Below are positions 1-9,105 of a stretch of 64,000 bases of DNA, piece after piece (position 1 is the stretch's first letter; each line of letters begins with the position of its first letter). The notes below the pieces were generated by a model. The model was not told the origin of the DNA. It worked only from the letters and a program-made list of their open reading frames with translations, and ran no database searches. The stretch lies in assembly GCA_013112585.1 (NCBI GenBank), contig JABFGH010000013.1:48877-112876 (forward strand). The letters run 5' to 3'. The DNA is from Ignavibacteriota bacterium (GTDB lineage: Bacteria; Bacteroidota; Ignavibacteria; Ignavibacteriales; Melioribacteraceae). A program made the position numbers and the translations under genes.

Positions 1-333
1 ATAGATTGACTCAGAAATAATCTGCTCACTTGGCGTGCCCTCATGTTTTGATTTAGAGTATTTAACACCTTCCAATTCACATTTTTCTCTAAACATTGAA
101 AGTAGTAAATCCTTCCTCTCTTTAGCTTCTTTCTCCTTAAAATTCCGCTCCTTTTCGGCATAACGGTATGCGCCTATTGGAACAGGTCCTGTTGATTTTC
201 TGATACCGGGTACATCTAACACAACTATACCTGTAAGTTCTGCATCGTTAATTCTTGCAATAACGCAAGCCATATCGAGAGCGGCTGTTGTATAAGGTGA
301 TGGGTCAAGAGGAATTAAGATTCGTTTAATCAT
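1..333 (-). CDS. Universal stress protein (UspA family), C-terminus cut off by window edge
   Basis: An open frame runs from an ATG at 333 leftward to the window edge, giving 111 residues without a stop. The N-terminus MIKRILIPLDPSPYTTAALD is the typical first strand and Asp-containing loop of the UspA nucleotide-binding fold. A charged stretch rich in Lys and Glu around residues 57-80 precedes the central strand. GGTGA lies 7 nt before the ATG and fits a ribosome binding site. The ATP-binding Gly motif expected near the C-terminus would lie outside the window. A second UspA protein lies at 37235. Function beyond stress-associated nucleotide binding cannot be assigned. Confidence 0.85.
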   Translation of the reverse strand, partial: MIKRILIPLDPSPYTTAALDMACVIARINDAELTGIVVLDVPGIRKSTGPVPIGAYRYAEKERNFKEKEAKERKDLLLSMFREKCELEGVKYSKSKHEGTPSEQIISESIY

Positions 334-654
334 TTTATTTCACCAATTAGTTAATATATATTCTGCACTTATTTTATGAATGATAAATTATATAGAAAGC
401 TAAAAATTATTAAAACTTTAACTTACGGATAGCAATATAACAAATTGCAAAATTATATTTTACGGGATTAGGAAACATAAATTAAACCCGAATTATGCAA
501 TAGAGATAATAGCACGGTGCTTCAGCGCCGTGAATCCTGCCCGTCCGGCAGGCGGGATTGAACAAACATAAATATTGGGTTTTAACCCAAATGGTTTTGG
601 GCCTGCCTGCCGGCAAAGGCGGGCTAAAGCCCCTTACATAATTTTAATATCAAT

Positions 655-695
655 CACCGTCATACCCGCCTGCCGGACGGGCAGGAATGACGGTG
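655..695. repeat. Nested palindrome: GC-rich core inside a GTCAT-type hairpin
   Basis: Outer arms CACCGTCAT (655-663) and ATGACGGTG (687-695) are perfect complements and enclose a GC-rich palindromic core at 665-685. The core is the exact reverse complement of 536-556. The structure looks like one short repeat inserted in the loop of another. The related core at 14858-14882 shows the same element elsewhere in the window. Confidence 0.75.
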
Positions 696-870
696 CAATT
701 AAAAAGACAATCTTTATTTAGACTTTATAAATTATTTCTAATGCATAATTCAGGATGAAGTAATTCGAAATAATAAAATGTTCAGGGCTAAATTGAATTA
801 CATCCACAATTATCATGAGATAATTAGGGTTGATACTTCATAGGGTGGAGAGGAAATAGTTTAATTTAAT

Positions 871-894
871 CTGTCGAGGAATGGTCCTCGACAG
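871..894 (-). terminator. 10-bp hairpin just after the SDR gene, possible terminator
   Basis: CTGTCGAGGA (871-880) and TCCTCGACAG (885-894) form a perfect 10-bp stem with a 4-nt loop, 7 nt past the stop codon of the gene ending at 902. There is no clear T-run after it on the minus strand, so it may terminate poorly or protect the transcript end instead. Its loop (ATGG) differs from the TTCA/TTTA loops of the other small hairpins here. Confidence 0.5.
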
Positions 895-901
895 CTAAGA
901 A

Positions 902-1849
902 CTACTTTTTTTCAAGCACGGTTTTAAAATAATCTATCGTAATCTGTAAACCTTCTGCCCTATCCACCTTCGGTTCCCAGCCTAATATTTCTTTAGCTCG
1001 TGTAATATCGGGCTGTCTTACCTTTGGGTCGTCAACCGGCAGATCCCGGTAGGATAATTTACTTTTTGAGTTCGTAATTCTAATTACTTCTTCGGCAAAT
1101 TGTTTTATTGTAATTTCTGAAGGGTTACCAATATTAACAGGATCATTTTCCTCTGATAATAGTAATCTGTAAATACCTTCAACTAAATCGGCTACGTAAC
1201 AAAAACTTCGCGTTTGACTACCGTCACCAAAAATTGTTATGTCTTCCCCGCGTAATGCCTGCGAAACAAAAGCCGGCAATGCACGTCCGTCATCTAATCT
1301 CATGCGCGGACCGTAGGTGTTAAATATTCTAACAATTTTTGTATCCAAACCATGATAGCGATGGTAAGCCATAGTGATAGCTTCGGCGAATCGTTTTGCT
1401 TCATCGTAAACCCCGCGCGGACCAATTGGATTTACATTTCCCCAATAGTCCTCTTTCTGCGGATGAATTTCAGGATCACCGTAAACTTCGGATGTGGAGG
1501 CAATTAAAAATCGTGCACCTTTTTCTTTAGCCAAGCCCAGTGCTTTATGCGTACCGAGTGAACCGACTTTCAATGTTTGTATCGGCAGCTTCAAATAATC
1601 AATTGGGCTGGCAGGTGATGCAAAGTGAAGTACAAAATCAACCTTGCCGGGTACGTGAATAAAATTTGTTACATCATGTTTTATAAAATGAAAATCTTCA
1701 TTGCCGAAAAGGTGTGAGATGTTATCCATATTTCCGGTAAGTAAGTTATCAATACAAATAACTTTATGTCCGTTTTCAATTAATTTATCGCAAAGGTGCG
1801 AACCCAAAAATCCTGCACCGCCGGTTACAACTGCTGTTTTCTTTTCCAT
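902..1849 (-). CDS. Extended SDR, UDP-glucuronate decarboxylase (UDP-xylose synthase)-like
   Basis: The 315-residue protein is an extended short-chain dehydrogenase that would convert UDP-glucuronate to UDP-xylose, or act on a related nucleotide sugar, in the cytoplasm. The Rossmann motif GGAGFLG is at about residues 10-16, the STSEVYGDP segment with catalytic Ser/Thr at 118-126, and the catalytic YDEAK at 148-152. Length and the C-terminal DDP.VRQPDI.RA segment match UXS enzymes closely. It directly follows (1-nt gap) the Wzz-like gene and shares an operon with the polysaccharide export gene, so it probably supplies a sugar precursor for an exopolysaccharide. A dTDP-glucose 4,6-dehydratase is less likely because of the motif set. 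Confidence 0.88.
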   Translation of the reverse strand: MEKKTAVVTGGAGFLGSHLCDKLIENGHKVICIDNLLTGNMDNISHLFGNEDFHFIKHDVTNFIHVPGKVDFVLHFASPASPIDYLKLPIQTLKVGSLGTHKALGLAKEKGARFLIASTSEVYGDPEIHPQKEDYWGNVNPIGPRGVYDEAKRFAEAITMAYHRYHGLDTKIVRIFNTYGPRMRLDDGRALPAFVSQALRGEDITIFGDGSQTRSFCYVADLVEGIYRLLLSEENDPVNIGNPSEITIKQFAEEVIRITNSKSKLSYRDLPVDDPKVRQPDITRAKEILGWEPKVDRAEGLQITIDYFKTVLEKK

Positions 1850-1850
1850 A

Positions 1851-2999
1851 TTACTTAACTTTGTTTTGTAATTCTTTTAGTTTGTTTTCCTGCACGATGA
1901 TTAAGGCACAAATAAAAATAAATGCAAACAACCCGCCGGCAAATGTATGGAATACTAATCTAGGACTTTTAGCTCTAAGCGATGGTATTGCACTATCCAA
2001 CACCTGAACTGTTGGAATATTTTTATTCTCCTGAAGCTTCTCTCGATAGTATTGCGTTTGAAGCAATAAGTAAACTTCATTTAGAACTTTTACGTTTCTT
2101 GTTAATCTTGCCAGCTTAATACTTATTTCAGGAACATCTTCAAAATTGGGTAGAAAATCTTTATTAAGTTTATCCCCGGCTTCAATTTTTGAATATTGTT
2201 CGCGCAGCACATCCAATTTTTTTCTTAATGAAATTATCGTATGATTATCTTCATCCATATTCAGTTTAAGTGTTTTAAGTTTAATCTCATTAAAATAAAT
2301 TTGACTCTTAATTTCCGCAGCGTGTTCAATTGCAGCTTCTAATTGTGCCGGCAGTGAAATCGTTTTGTATTCTTCTTGAAATAACTTCAACTCCACCTCG
2401 GCAGAATCTAACTGTACTTTAGTTGCTGCTATTTGGGTTCCCACATATTCGCGTGTCTGCTTTGCCTTTGTATTTAGTTTTTCTCGATTGATTTTATCGA
2501 GTGCTTCAGCAAATGTGTTTGATACTTTTGCAGCTAAATTGTTAACGGAATCTTTAACATCGGAAAAACGGCTGAACATGGGTGTGGATAAATCAACGGC
2601 TAAAAGTATAATACCTTCCTTAGTTACCTGCACATCAAGGTTTTTACTTAAAGCACCAACAACTCTATAAATATTATCTTCATCATAAAATTCAATTAGA
2701 TTACATTTTTCAATTACATATTCTGCTGCACTGCGGCTCTTTAAGATTTCGGCATAAAGCTGCGAATTACCGCCCATACCGCCTAAGCCTAATAAACTTG
2801 AAGCATCTGCACCGCCAAGTAAACCGGATAAGCCGACATCCGACTTTTCTTCCGGAGGTAAGATTTTTATTTCGGAAGAGAAGGTTAAGGGGTAAACAAA
2901 AAGTAAAATTAGAAAAAGGAATATCATTACGCTTAAGGTAAAAAATATAATTTTACCTCTGTAATAAATAAGAGTATTAATAATTTCATGATAAGTCAA
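1851..2999 (-). CDS. Wzz/GNVR-type polysaccharide chain-length or co-polymerase protein
   Basis: The protein (about 382 residues) has the classical Wzz layout: a short cytoplasmic N-terminus, a membrane helix at roughly residues 15-37, a long periplasmic part with heptad-rich coiled coil (about 170-320), and a second helix near the C-terminus preceded by the Pro-containing segment [10 protein letters not shown]. The start is set at the TTG at 2999 because GAGGA lies 6 nt upstream and the TTG follows the stop of the upstream gene by one base. A TTG at 3017 would add six residues but has no ribosome site. There is no cytoplasmic tyrosine kinase domain. It works with the SLBB export protein encoded just upstream. 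Confidence 0.85.
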   Translation of the reverse strand: MTYHEIINTLIYYRGKIIFFTLSVMIFLFLILLFVYPLTFSSEIKILPPEEKSDVGLSGLLGGADASSLLGLGGMGGNSQLYAEILKSRSAAEYVIEKCNLIEFYDEDNIYRVVGALSKNLDVQVTKEGIILLAVDLSTPMFSRFSDVKDSVNNLAAKVSNTFAEALDKINREKLNTKAKQTREYVGTQIAATKVQLDSAEVELKLFQEEYKTISLPAQLEAAIEHAAEIKSQIYFNEIKLKTLKLNMDEDNHTIISLRKKLDVLREQYSKIEAGDKLNKDFLPNFEDVPEISIKLARLTRNVKVLNEVYLLLQTQYYREKLQENKNIPTVQVLDSAIPSLRAKSPRLVFHTFAGGLFAFIFICALIIVQENKLKELQNKVK

Positions 3000-3000
3000 T

Positions 3001-4623
3001 TTAGTTCCTCGAGGCAATTACTACTGCAACAACTGCAGCTACAACTGTAGCTACTTGACCGACTATTGTTAGTGCATCTATAAAAACATCCCAAAATTTA
3101 GGAGCCGGCAATTCTTCCGGAACCCAAATTATATCACCGGGATTTAATTCTTCTATATCATCCGCTTCAATCCATTCACCGGTATTGGCTTTAATAATTC
3201 TAACATCATTTTCGATAGCCCGCCATGAAAAACCGCCTGCTGTCTGAATATAATCTTCCACTGTAAGGGTTTCTTTAAAAATTATATTACCCGGACTAAC
3301 AACTTGACCTACTATTGTTATGTAATTTTTAGCTTCGGGCACATATATTTTATCACCCTTTTTCAAAATTATATCTTCCGAATCATCGTTTTGAATAAAC
3401 AGTTTTTCAAAATCAACAATCATTCTACCTTTTTTTTCGCGGGACTTTGCCTTAAAGTAATCATACTCATCCTCGGTCATATCCGGTACGGGAATTAGTT
3501 TTAATCTTTCAAATTCCGGGTCCTCGGTATCGGCATCACCATCAATTCTAATAATATATGCATCAGCCAAAGATGCATCTTCTGTGAAACCGCCTGCTTC
3601 AAAAAGTAAAATTTGTTTAAGTGTGGTTTCATCTTTTTTAATTTTATATACACCCGGTGATTTTACATAACCGCTTACACTTACTAATCTATCAATTAAA
3701 TATTCAGTTTTCTCTCTAACTACAACTTTATCACTTTTCTTTAATTTTATGTTTGAATTTTTTATTTCATTCAAAGAAAAATATTTACTGCTGAGTGTTT
3801 TGTTGTCATCTTCAAAACTAATCACTTCAATTGAATCAATCCGCGCATTATCATTTAATCCGCCGGCAAGTTTAATAAGTTCTAAAACTGTTTCCCCTTT
3901 CTTAAATTCGTACGTGCCGAAATTTGGTACGGCTCCAAAAATGGAAACAAGTTTATCTGCCTTATTAATTTTAATTGTAGAACCATTCCTAAGGTAAGGG
4001 TTATTTTCGTTATCACCGTTTCTAAAAAACATTAGTAAATCAACAGTATGCGTGCTGCCGGACTCATTCAATATTTCAATATTTCTGAGGTCGGCTGAAA
4101 TATTTAGTCCGGAAGATGCTGCAATTAAATCATTAAGTCGTGCAACGGCTGGTAGGTTATAGGAAGCCGGTTTTGTAACATCGCCAATTAAATTTACTTT
4201 AATTAGTTTCACATCTATTATCGAAACATCAACATTAACATTTTTAAAATTGTTGGAAATCTCATTTTTTAATTTCTCTTTCCCGGCACTTAAACTTAAA
4301 CCTCTCAGTTCTACTATTCCCACACCCGGCAGGTATGCCGCACCTTCGGGATTAATAATTATATCAAAATTCTCATCTTCAACACCGCGGATAGAAACAA
4401 ATAATCTATCGCCCGAATCGAGAATATAATCATCAGGTTCAGTTATAGTTTTTGAAATAAGGATAGGCTCGGATGGGATGAGATTTTTTTCTACACTTGA
4501 TGATACGGGAATCAGCAAAGCCCTTTCACGGTAATCCGGCAGCTTTTGAGATAAAATTTGGTTAGATAAAAATGCAGTCAGCAGCGCAAAACAAACAACT
4601 GCGTATTTTCCGTATTTCTTCAA
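3001..4623 (-). CDS. Polysaccharide export protein with SLBB domains (Wza-like)
   Basis: A signal peptide (residues 1-25, ending ...NQILSQ) precedes a Poly_export domain (about 60-150, starting YILDSGDRLFVSIRG) and a series of SLBB-type beta-grasp repeats up to about residue 505. The C-terminus carries a hydrophobic segment rich in Val and Ala (about 515-537) that could form the amphipathic or transmembrane exit helix. At 540 residues it is longer than Wza, with additional SLBB copies. It should form the outer-membrane exit channel for an exopolysaccharide. No polymerase, flippase or glycosyltransferase is in the window, so the module is partial here. Confidence 0.88.
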   Translation of the reverse strand: MKKYGKYAVVCFALLTAFLSNQILSQKLPDYRERALLIPVSSSVEKNLIPSEPILISKTITEPDDYILDSGDRLFVSIRGVEDENFDIIINPEGAAYLPGVGIVELRGLSLSAGKEKLKNEISNNFKNVNVDVSIIDVKLIKVNLIGDVTKPASYNLPAVARLNDLIAASSGLNISADLRNIEILNESGSTHTVDLLMFFRNGDNENNPYLRNGSTIKINKADKLVSIFGAVPNFGTYEFKKGETVLELIKLAGGLNDNARIDSIEVISFEDDNKTLSSKYFSLNEIKNSNIKLKKSDKVVVREKTEYLIDRLVSVSGYVKSPGVYKIKKDETTLKQILLFEAGGFTEDASLADAYIIRIDGDADTEDPEFERLKLIPVPDMTEDEYDYFKAKSREKKGRMIVDFEKLFIQNDDSEDIILKKGDKIYVPEAKNYITIVGQVVSPGNIIFKETLTVEDYIQTAGGFSWRAIENDVRIIKANTGEWIEADDIEELNPGDIIWVPEELPAPKFWDVFIDALTIVGQVATVVAAVVAVVIASRN

Positions 4624-4669
4624 ATTGTTACTGTAATATTTGTTAGTGATAGTTTTAATAGTAAAGTAA

Positions 4670-5539
4670 TTAAACTTTTTCGATCCTCAGGTTTATTTTT
4701 CTGGTTGCGAAATATCCGCCTATTAACCCGAAAACAACCCCTAAAATCAAGACAATAATATTAACAAAATAATGAATTGTATCAAAGTTGATTTGATTAT
4801 AAGCCTTTTGGAATGAGTAGATAAGAATATAAAAAACCAATATCGAAAGTCCGCTAGCAGCCACGCCCAATATTAAACTTTTAATTAATATCGGAAGCTT
4901 AAGCACTTTTAATTTTGCGCCTACCAATTTCATCGTTTCATATTCATCGGCTTTTAATTTAAAGTCAATTCTGCCGCTTATGTAAATCAGAAAAATTGAT
5001 ATGATAATAAAAATTGCCTGCGCCGAGTAAATTATAATTTTACCGGACTCTAAATATTTAATAATTTTCATTATTAAATCGTAGTCATAAACTACTTCGG
5101 TTACGTTTGGAATGTTCCGCAGATCATCAACCGAATTTATAAGAATTGCCTCATCTTTAATTTCAGCATCAAACTTTACTCTAAAACTTATCGGCAATGG
5201 ATTTAGGTCAAGTACCGAAAGAAAATCTTCACCTGTTTCCTTTATGAATTCCTCTCTTGCCTTTTCTCTATCAATCATTGTTACAGAAGCAACCAATTTG
5301 GTCTGCTTAATTTTTCTTTCAATCCTTAAAAGTTCATCATTATTTAATGAATCACTAACAAAGACATTCACTTCAATTCTGCCGATAAGTTTGTTTTCAA
5401 TTTCCTGCGATAAAAAAATTACTCCAATTGATAGAACACTGAAACCTATTGCAATACAAATTGAAGTAATTGAAATGATTGAAGAAAATTTTGATCGGAA
5501 AATTGATTTTAGTGCTTCGGAAAAATAAAATTTTATCAT
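4670..5539 (-). CDS. ftsX: Cell-division permease-like protein FtsX
   Basis: The 289-residue protein has the FtsX architecture: one N-terminal membrane helix (about 20-42), an extracytoplasmic domain (about 45-165) and three further helices (about 172-190, 217-238, 258-280). The start MIKFYFSEALKSIFRSK and the segment VNVFVSDSLNNDELLRIE are typical. FtsX pairs with the ATPase FtsE to control septal peptidoglycan hydrolases. ftsE is not next to it, which is common in this part of the tree. It is followed after 9 nt upstream by the lipoprotein genes, so it may be cotranscribed with them. Confidence 0.9.
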   Translation of the reverse strand: MIKFYFSEALKSIFRSKFSSIISITSICIAIGFSVLSIGVIFLSQEIENKLIGRIEVNVFVSDSLNNDELLRIERKIKQTKLVASVTMIDREKAREEFIKETGEDFLSVLDLNPLPISFRVKFDAEIKDEAILINSVDDLRNIPNVTEVVYDYDLIMKIIKYLESGKIIIYSAQAIFIIISIFLIYISGRIDFKLKADEYETMKLVGAKLKVLKLPILIKSLILGVAASGLSILVFYILIYSFQKAYNQINFDTIHYFVNIIVLILGVVFGLIGGYFATRKINLRIEKV

Positions 5540-5548
5540 ATTGTTAAA

Positions 5549-6046
5549 TTAAAAATTAGATTCATCAACCCAGCGGGTTATTTGCCATTTTTCATTTTCA
5601 TTTTTTCGTAATGATAGATTAACTTTACCATCAATAAAAGCAATTGAGGTCGGGTTAAATGTTATAGTAAGATTGAAACTTCTAATAATATTTGTTGAAT
5701 CACTATTAACCGCCACAATATTATTCCATACCAGATCGAGCCGTTGAGTATTTTCAAACAAACCATAAGTTGTTTTCATTTCCTCTTCTCTTTCCCAGGA
5801 AACATCCACGCCGCCTAAATCATAATTCTTAAAACTGAAAACAAAATCAGGTGCGAGCAATCCGCCGTAAATTGTTGTATCTGCAAATGTATATGAGTTT
5901 TGAAAATTCTGAAATACACCTTCAATAGATTTTTGATCACTAATTATTGAACCATCGGGATTCAAGTTCTTATCTAATGTTGGTGCAAATGGATTGACGC
6001 ATCCACCCAAGATTAATACAAAAATATATGGCTTAATTTTTTTAAT
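5549..6046 (-). CDS. Small lipoprotein, probable ATT start codon
   Basis: The frame lacks any ATG, GTG or TTG that would include a signal peptide; the only conventional start, a TTG at 6010, would begin inside the lipobox. Starting at the ATT at 6046 gives IKKIKPYIFVLILGGC, a textbook lipoprotein signal with lipobox LGGC. AAAGGA (6054-6059) lies 7 nt upstream and an in-frame TGA lies four codons before the ATT. The ATT overlaps the stop codon of the preceding gene by one base. The mature domain is a small alpha/beta fold with a final W.ITRWVDES segment, resembling that of the neighbouring lipoprotein. Function unknown. Confidence 0.75.
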   Translation of the reverse strand: MKKIKPYIFVLILGGCVNPFAPTLDKNLNPDGSIISDQKSIEGVFQNFQNSYTFADTTIYGGLLAPDFVFSFKNYDLGGVDVSWEREEEMKTTYGLFENTQRLDLVWNNIVAVNSDSTNIIRSFNLTITFNPTSIAFIDGKVNLSLRKNENEKWQITRWVDESNF

Positions 6047-6620
6047 TGAATAATCCTTTCAATTCGCTCCAGCTCGAAAAATTTTCAACCTCAATATCTT
6101 CCCATCTTGTAATTACCCATTCATTATTGGTGTTCAGCTTAATAGTATATTCCGCTCTGCCTCTAAATGTATTCTCAAGTTCACTTTCAGAAAATGGGAC
6201 GATAAGTGTGTAATCAAATTGAAATACAGCGCTGTCAACTGTGGTGATATTGTTTATTTCGGATTGAGTTAAAATCATTGATCCGCCTTCGGGAGTAGCA
6301 ACTTTTACATTGTTAAAATATAGCCTCTCAGAATTTAAGTCCCACTGCAAGAGCGAGGGATATTTTGAAGCGGCACCCGATGAAGGGACAAAACTAAACT
6401 CTGCATTCATCGAAAATTCATCTACGAAGAGTCTCATATAATTATCAACTGCTTTATCTTTCAATGCTAACTTTAGATTTTCGAAAAGCTGACTTGGAGT
6501 TGTTGCAGGCAGGGTTGCAGAGCGTCCCGATTCAGGTTCCTCCGGTTCTCTTGTTTCAAAAATATCGCAGGATGTAAGCAGGAGCAGAAAAATTAAAATA
6601 TTTACATTTAGTAATTTCAT
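6042..6620 (-). CDS. Small lipoprotein, paralogue of the neighbour
   Basis: The 192-residue protein starts with a lipoprotein signal MKLLNVNILIFLLLLTSC (lipobox LTSC, Cys18). The mature part ends in W.ITRWEDIEVENFSSW, matching the ...WQITRWVDESNF ending of the downstream lipoprotein, so the two are probably a diverged tandem pair with a SnoaL/NTF2-like fold. Its ATG overlaps the stop of the upstream methyltransferase (ATGA). Function is unknown; export to the inner face of the outer membrane or the periplasm is inferred from the signal. Confidence 0.82.
   Translation of the reverse strand: MKLLNVNILIFLLLLTSCDIFETREPEEPESGRSATLPATTPSQLFENLKLALKDKAVDNYMRLFVDEFSMNAEFSFVPSSGAASKYPSLLQWDLNSERLYFNNVKVATPEGGSMILTQSEINNITTVDSAVFQFDYTLIVPFSESELENTFRGRAEYTIKLNTNNEWVITRWEDIEVENFSSWSELKGLFN
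6054..6059 (-). promoter_or_regulatory. Ribosome binding site that supports an ATT start
   Basis: AAAGGA on the minus strand, 7 nt before the ATT at 6046. It has no other start codon at a suitable distance and so decides the start of the lipoprotein gene. Confidence 0.6.
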
Positions 6621-7351
6621 TTTTTAAAAATGATTATTAATCGCTCAGATAATTCTTCATCAAATTCGTTTCCCTTATAATCGCCAAAAATTTTATTAAT
6701 TGTAAGTCCGGCATTTTGGGCTGCTTCGGCAATTTGGTTAAAACTATATAATTTAACCGACTCGTTATAAGTTTCAACTTTACTGCCGTTATGAATAATT
6801 ATTTCTTTTTCAATTCTTCCCTTATTAAACCTTCTATTCTCAATTACTTTTTTGTTTTCCATTGCTTTAACTGATTGAGGCACATGGTTTTCGATTATGT
6901 AATTCATATTTAAATAATCTAGAATAAAATAGCCTTTTGGCAGCAGCCATTTTTTTGAGTCGGTTAAAAAGCGAAAATTTTCTTCATCATTTTCAAAGTA
7001 ACCAAAGCTGGTAAACAAATTCAATATCAAACTGAATCGTTCTTTAAAATCTACCGTGCGTAAATCTGCATTAAAAAAATTAATATTTAAGTTCAATTCA
7101 TTGGAAAGAGTTTTAGCCTTATTAACTAAAGGTTCACTCAAATCGAATGCAGTAACCTTATAACCTTTTTGCGCCAATGCAATTGCATGTCTTCCTGCAC
7201 CGCATGCTGCATCTAAAATTTTAGCTTTATTCGGAATAGAAACATTCTTAAGAATTAAACTAATTATACTTTTTGCATCACCTGTATCTCTATGCTTGTA
7301 AACATTAAGATATTCTTCGGAGGCAAACCATTCTTTAAACCATTCAGTCAT
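6617..7351 (-). CDS. Class I SAM-dependent methyltransferase
   Basis: The 244-residue protein carries the SAM-binding motif I ILDAACGAGRHAIALA (about residues 44-59), followed by the acidic end of strand 2 (VTAFDLSEPLV) and motif LILNLFTSFGYF. It belongs to the Methyltransf_25/11-like group; the substrate cannot be told. It overlaps recR upstream and the lipoprotein downstream by 4 nt each, so all are translated from one message. Confidence 0.85.
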   Translation of the reverse strand: MTEWFKEWFASEEYLNVYKHRDTGDAKSIISLILKNVSIPNKAKILDAACGAGRHAIALAQKGYKVTAFDLSEPLVNKAKTLSNELNLNINFFNADLRTVDFKERFSLILNLFTSFGYFENDEENFRFLTDSKKWLLPKGYFILDYLNMNYIIENHVPQSVKAMENKKVIENRRFNKGRIEKEIIIHNGSKVETYNESVKLYSFNQIAEAAQNAGLTINKIFGDYKGNEFDEELSERLIIIFKK

Positions 7352-7947
7352 AATAATTCAATTCTTCCTAAAACTGCTCTGCCGATTGTTGCATCATCCG
7401 CAAATTCTAAATCGCCGCCAATCGGAAGTCCCCTTGCTAAACGGGTAACTTTTAAATTAAACGGCTTTAATAATTTAAATATATACAATGATGTAGTTTC
7501 ACCTTCGGTATCGGGATTAGTAGCAATAATAATTTCTTTTATACTGCCCTTTTCAACTCGTTTAACCAATTCATTAATGTTCAGGTTGTCGGCACTTTTT
7601 CCACTAAGCGGTGAAAGCACTCCGCCCAGTACATGATAGAGCCCTCTATATTCATTAGTTTTTTCGATAGAGATAATGTCACTTGCTTCCTCAACAACAC
7701 AAATCATACTACGGTCTCGTTTTGGATTTTCACAGACTGAGCATAAATCATCGACTGAAATATTAAAACAATTCTTACAAAATTGAATTTTAGTTTTCAG
7801 ATCTGAAATTGCGTTGACGAGATTATCAACATTTTCCTTATCACTTTTAAGCAAATGAAGTGCTAATCGAAGAGCTGATTTTTTACCGATCGAAGGTAAT
7901 TTACTTAATTCATCAATTGCTAATTGTAACGGTTCTGCAATTTGCAA
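7348..7947 (-). CDS. recR: Recombination mediator protein RecR
   Basis: The 199-residue protein contains the N-terminal helix-hairpin-helix (LSKLPSIGKKSALRLALHLL), a C4 zinc finger (Cys57, 60, 69, 72) and a Toprim domain beginning at MICVVEEASDIISIE. RecR acts with RecO/RecF to load RecA on gapped DNA. The start is TTG at 7947, one base after the stop of ybaB, with a G-rich site (GGGG) upstream; no ATG is available. The ybaB-recR pairing is a conserved arrangement. Confidence 0.95.
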   Translation of the reverse strand: MQIAEPLQLAIDELSKLPSIGKKSALRLALHLLKSDKENVDNLVNAISDLKTKIQFCKNCFNISVDDLCSVCENPKRDRSMICVVEEASDIISIEKTNEYRGLYHVLGGVLSPLSGKSADNLNINELVKRVEKGSIKEIIIATNPDTEGETTSLYIFKLLKPFNLKVTRLARGLPIGGDLEFADDATIGRAVLGRIELL

Positions 7948-7948
7948 T

Positions 7949-8275
7949 TTACATCCCCGGTATATTCAGTCCCGGAGGCATCATTCCTTTAGTAACACTT
8001 GCCATTTCTTCCTCAGCCATTTTATTTGCTGATTCCAGAGCTTTATTAACGGCAGCAACTACTAAATCTTCAATCATTTCTTTATCGCCGGAACTAACTA
8101 CTTCATTATCAATTTCAATAGAAATTATTTCCTTTTTACCATTTGCGGTAGCTTTCACCATTCCACCGCCGCTTTCGGCAGAAACTGTTTTATTGCCCAA
8201 TTCGTTTTGAACCTTCTCCATCTCAGCCTGCATTTTCTGAACCTGCTTCAGCATTCCCTGCATTCCGCCTTTCAT
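7949..8275 (-). CDS. ybaB: YbaB/EbfC nucleoid-associated protein
   Basis: The 108-residue protein has the YbaB fold: an N-terminal amphipathic helix (MLKQVQKMQAEMEKVQNELG), the conserved strand GGGMVKATANGKKEIISIEID and a C-terminal helix pair. The Met/Gly/Pro-rich tail is usual. It binds DNA as a dimer. It is the first gene of the minus-strand operon, divergent from psd across a 185-bp AT-rich region that should carry both promoters. Confidence 0.93.
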   Translation of the reverse strand: MKGGMQGMLKQVQKMQAEMEKVQNELGNKTVSAESGGGMVKATANGKKEIISIEIDNEVVSSGDKEMIEDLVVAAVNKALESANKMAEEEMASVTKGMMPPGLNIPGM

Positions 8276-8460
8276 GTATCCTCCTAATCAAAAAATTTAT
8301 ATTCTATTCTTATTATTTCAATTATTTATTGATAAAAATTGATTAATCAATTTAACAAAAAAATTATTTACAAGAAATTCATTCAATAAAATAGTAATTT
8401 ATCTGTTCGATTTAATAACTTATATAATTAGATAAATTTTACTTAATTGATAGAGACAAA

Positions 8461-9105
8461 ATGATAACTAAATTCGGCTTAGGTACTTTCGGGATTGTAG
8501 TAATTGTAATAATCGCAGCAATATTTATTGCGTTTCAGATAAACAACAATGTAGTTAGAATTACAATAATTACAGCTTCGATGATACTTTTTGGATTCAC
8601 ACTTAATTTTTTTCGCGATCCGAACAGAACACCGCCTGCAATGGATAATGTGGTAATTTCTCCCGCAGACGGCAAGGTAATTATTGTTAAAGAAGTTGAA
8701 GCCGATAACTTTGTTGAAGGCGACGCTTGGCAAATTTCAATTTTTATGTCGCCGATTGACGTACATGTAAATAGAATTCCAATTGACGGAGTTGTTGATT
8801 ACGTAAAATATTTTAAGGGAGAATACTTGGTAGCATTTCATGATAAAGCCGATAAGCGAAACGAGAGAACAGAAGTTGGAATTACCAGCAAGTACGGCAA
8901 GGTTTTCTTTACTCAAGTTGCAGGATTGGTTGCCAGAAGAATTGTTAATGAATTAAGTGAAGGCGACAGTGTAAAAATGGGTAAAAGATTCGGAATGATA
9001 AAGTTCGGCAGCCGGGCTGATGTTGTTGTTAGTAAAGATTGGGCGGTAAAAGTTAAAGTTGGCGATAGAGTAACTGCCGGAGAAACTATACTTTATGAAC
9101 AATAA
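8461..9105 (+). CDS. psd: Phosphatidylserine decarboxylase (short form)
   Basis: The 214-residue protein has one or two N-terminal membrane helices (about 8-48), the SPADGKV motif (68-73), DVHVNRIP (100-107) and the self-cleavage site FGS at residues 182-184, where Ser becomes the pyruvoyl cofactor. It makes phosphatidylethanolamine from phosphatidylserine at the inner membrane. It overlaps pssA by 11 nt, so the two steps of the pathway are coupled. Confidence 0.94.
   Translation: MITKFGLGTFGIVVIVIIAAIFIAFQINNNVVRITIITASMILFGFTLNFFRDPNRTPPAMDNVVISPADGKVIIVKEVEADNFVEGDAWQISIFMSPIDVHVNRIPIDGVVDYVKYFKGEYLVAFHDKADKRNERTEVGITSKYGKVFFTQVAGLVARRIVNELSEGDSVKMGKRFGMIKFGSRADVVVSKDWAVKVKVGDRVTAGETILYEQ

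Larger units (their letters stand above)
334..901. other. Long intergenic region made of short palindromes, no gene seen
   Basis: This 568-bp stretch has no credible coding frame. It holds at least six hairpins: 513-532 (stem CACGGTGC/GCGCCGTG, loop TTCA), 536-556 and 665-685 (a GC-rich 21-mer present in both orientations), 575-590 (TTGGGT/ACCCAA, loop TTTA), 621-632 (GGGC/GCCC, loop TAAA) and 871-894. Between them the DNA is AT-rich. It lies between the 5' end of the truncated uspA and the 3' end of the sugar-nucleotide gene, so a promoter for uspA should lie near 340-420, but I cannot pinpoint one. Confidence 0.7.

Noticed and set aside
334..901. tRNA or small RNA gene in the palindrome-rich gap
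   Set aside because: The hairpins are isolated and do not form a cloverleaf or any known RNA fold that I can recognise.
8479..8733. Minus-strand open frame rich in Tyr, Asn and Cys opposite psd
   Set aside because: Composition reflects the antisense of an AT-rich gene; psd has full motifs on the other strand.
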